A DNA stretch of 64,000 nt from assembly GCF_900184995.1 (NCBI RefSeq), contig NZ_LT860099.1, positions 584,269-648,268 on the forward strand. Direction: 5' to 3'. Position 1 is the first letter of the stretch; every line of letters starts with the position of its first letter. Made by a program: the position numbers and the translations under genes. This document shows positions 62,784-64,000 of this stretch, in pieces. Source of the stretch: Konateibacter massiliensis. Its GTDB lineage: Bacteria > Bacillota > Clostridia > Lachnospirales > Lachnospiraceae. The notes beneath the pieces are model-generated. The model was not told the DNA's origin. It searched no databases and saw only the letters and a list, made by a program, of their open reading frames with translations.

Positions 62784-64000
62784 TTAATAAATAATGTCGT
62801 CCTCCTGAACTGCCGTGCCGTCTAATACAATATGGTCGTAAACAGCAATTCCATAAGTAGTTCCTTCTTCGACTATGTAATATTCTTCATTTTCAAATAA
62901 AATGTTAATCTGCTTAAACTGGGCATATCCCTTATTGATACTGTACACTCCTGTAAGCTTTGCCGTTTTTCCGATTGGATACCGTTCCGTGGAATCCGTT
63001 TTCACAATGTAATTACCCGCCTCAAATTCATGCGTATCAACGTAATAATCCTCATCTGTAGAATAATAAATCGTCGGCTGTACGAACTGAGTTATCGCCT
63101 TTCCGTCCGCGTCATAGGTTTCCACCAAAAAACCTGTCTCATTGCTGTCTCCGCCCTGCGTCGCATAATCAATCGGTATCGTATAAAACTCCTTTTCCAC
63201 GATGGAGCTGACAGGTATTTTCAACCCTTCTATCTTACTCACAACAAGCTCTACATCGATAAAACGATCGGAAGCATAGCGGATAGCCGAGTTTGACAAA
63301 TCTAACTTGCCATAGGGCTTACTGTTAATACGGATAATGCTGAAAGCGGCATTTGCCGTGACACCATCTTTTTTAAACTTAATCTTCATAACTGTCTTTT
63401 CCGCATATTCGGTTGCCTTATCCTCATCCAGAGGAATAATAATGGACCATGCCTCATCCGTGATTAGCTTGTACACTACATCTCCTGCATTTACAAGGTC
63501 CGAGGTCTTTACTACCGTCTTCGTGTAATTATCCTCATTCATCATATCTTCGGTGAGGGTATCCAGCGTAACCTCCTCATATCCGTCCGTAGAATATACA
63601 ACCAGCCCCTCTCTCGGCGCGCTGCTTGTCGTAAATACACCTGCGTTTTCACTGTTTAAATCAGCAAGACTGTTCAATAAATTGACATTTACAAGCTCAA
63701 GTACTTTATTTTCAACATCATATTTAAAATTATATAACTCATCAAAATTGGTTGTATTAAAATTATTTGAAAAACTGGAAAATTCGGTCTTCAATGAATT
63801 GATATCATCATTTGAGAGTGTGCTTTCACTGCTTGTCTGATCGGATAAAAGCTGTGCAAGCTGTCCTGTCTCGTCAATCGTATAAACCGTTTGTCCTGCT
63901 CCGATTTTCTCGCCCTCACGCGCATAGAAGTTAATATATCCCGCATTCTCAGCCGTCACCTTTGTTTCACTGCGCAAAACAAACCCATGATAGGTATTAT
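62784..64000 (-). CDS. HlyD-type adaptor-like protein, 5' end beyond window
   Basis: About 405 residues visible; the frame continues through the window edge (NTYHGFVLRSE precedes the first internal start-like codon), so the start lies beyond. A beta-barrel segment TAENAGYINFYAREGEKIGAG recalls HlyD lipoyl-like hairpins; FDELYNFKYDVENKV and later beta segments follow. In Lachnospiraceae such a gene commonly precedes yggS-sepF. Function unknown; it may be a membrane fusion-like protein tied to the cell envelope. Confidence 0.78.
   Translation of the reverse strand, partial: NTYHGFVLRSETKVTAENAGYINFYAREGEKIGAGQTVYTIDETGQLAQLLSDQTSSESTLSNDDINSLKTEFSSFSNNFNTTNFDELYNFKYDVENKVLELVNVNLLNSLADLNSENAGVFTTSSAPREGLVVYSTDGYEEVTLDTLTEDMMNEDNYTKTVVKTSDLVNAGDVVYKLITDEAWSIIIPLDEDKATEYAEKTVMKIKFKKDGVTANAAFSIIRINSKPYGKLDLSNSAIRYASDRFIDVELVVSKIEGLKIPVSSIVEKEFYTIPIDYATQGGDSNETGFLVETYDADGKAITQFVQPTIYYSTDEDYYVDTHEFEAGNYIVKTDSTERYPIGKTAKLTGVYSINKGYAQFKQINILFENEEYYIVEEGTTYGIAVYDHIVLDGTAVQEDDIIY

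Overview
The window looks like part of the chromosome of a low-GC clostridial Firmicute, most likely a member of the Lachnospiraceae. The pointers are AT-rich intergenic DNA, strong AGGAGG-type ribosome binding sites with frequent TTG starts, a YggS-SepF-YlmH cell-division cluster, an EFR1-type flavodoxin/ferredoxin protein, DUF4183, DUF5685 and DUF4317 proteins, PadR-DUF1048 and PadR-DUF2812 pairs, and an iron-sulfur L-serine dehydratase in two subunits. No rRNA, tRNA, CRISPR array, insertion sequence or phage module was found.

1-10.6 kb: a DUF4183 protein, two TetR regulators each divergent from a neighbour (an EFR1 ferredoxin and an HXXEE membrane protein), aconitase AcnA, a cupin, an ABC-F ATPase, and a YtrABC-like set (GntR regulator, ABC ATPase, permease). 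10.6-12.1 kb: a XerS-like tyrosine recombinase preceded by a 34-bp inverted repeat that has the form of a recombinase core site. From here to the right end most genes lie on the minus strand, whereas most of the coding DNA to the left is on plus. This fits, but does not prove, a replication terminus with a dif site here.

12-17.7 kb: an alpha/beta hydrolase, an McrBC-type modification-dependent restriction pair whose McrB carries an EVE domain, a decayed YdbC/PC4-like gene, and a PPi-type phosphofructokinase. 17.9-27 kb: a PadR-DUF1048-DUF1048 operon and a complete kdpABCDE potassium-uptake operon. 27-36.6 kb is accessory in character: four acetyltransferase loci (one a pseudogene with two deletions), a CPBP protease, an APH-type kinase, a flavodoxin plus iron alcohol dehydrogenase behind a MerR-type promoter, a small methyltransferase, DUF1697 and DUF6440 proteins, and a PadR-DUF2812 operon.

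36.6-64 kb is more housekeeping: a DUF5685 / J-domain / membrane-protein operon, DUF4317, class I ribonucleotide reductase (nrdAB) behind a Fur-like box, a hotdog thioesterase, CoA-disulfide reductase with rhodanese domain, an AI-2E-type transporter, a MacAB-like efflux operon divergent from a two-component system, thymidine kinase, a LysM protein behind SOS boxes (YneA-like), a cytidylate-kinase-like protein, L-serine dehydratase (sdaAB, sdaAA), a bPH/SHOCT protein, and the run HlyD-yggS-sepF-ylmH-aroB-lspA-rluD that leaves the window at its right edge.

The most interesting items are the recombinase with its putative core site, the DUF5685 operon (DUF5685 has two Asp-rich motifs like those of isoprenoid synthases, next to a J-protein with a Cys-rich tail), the SOS-controlled LysM gene, and the orphan MerR-type promoter. 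All assignments come from reading motifs and recalled family features; no database search was run.
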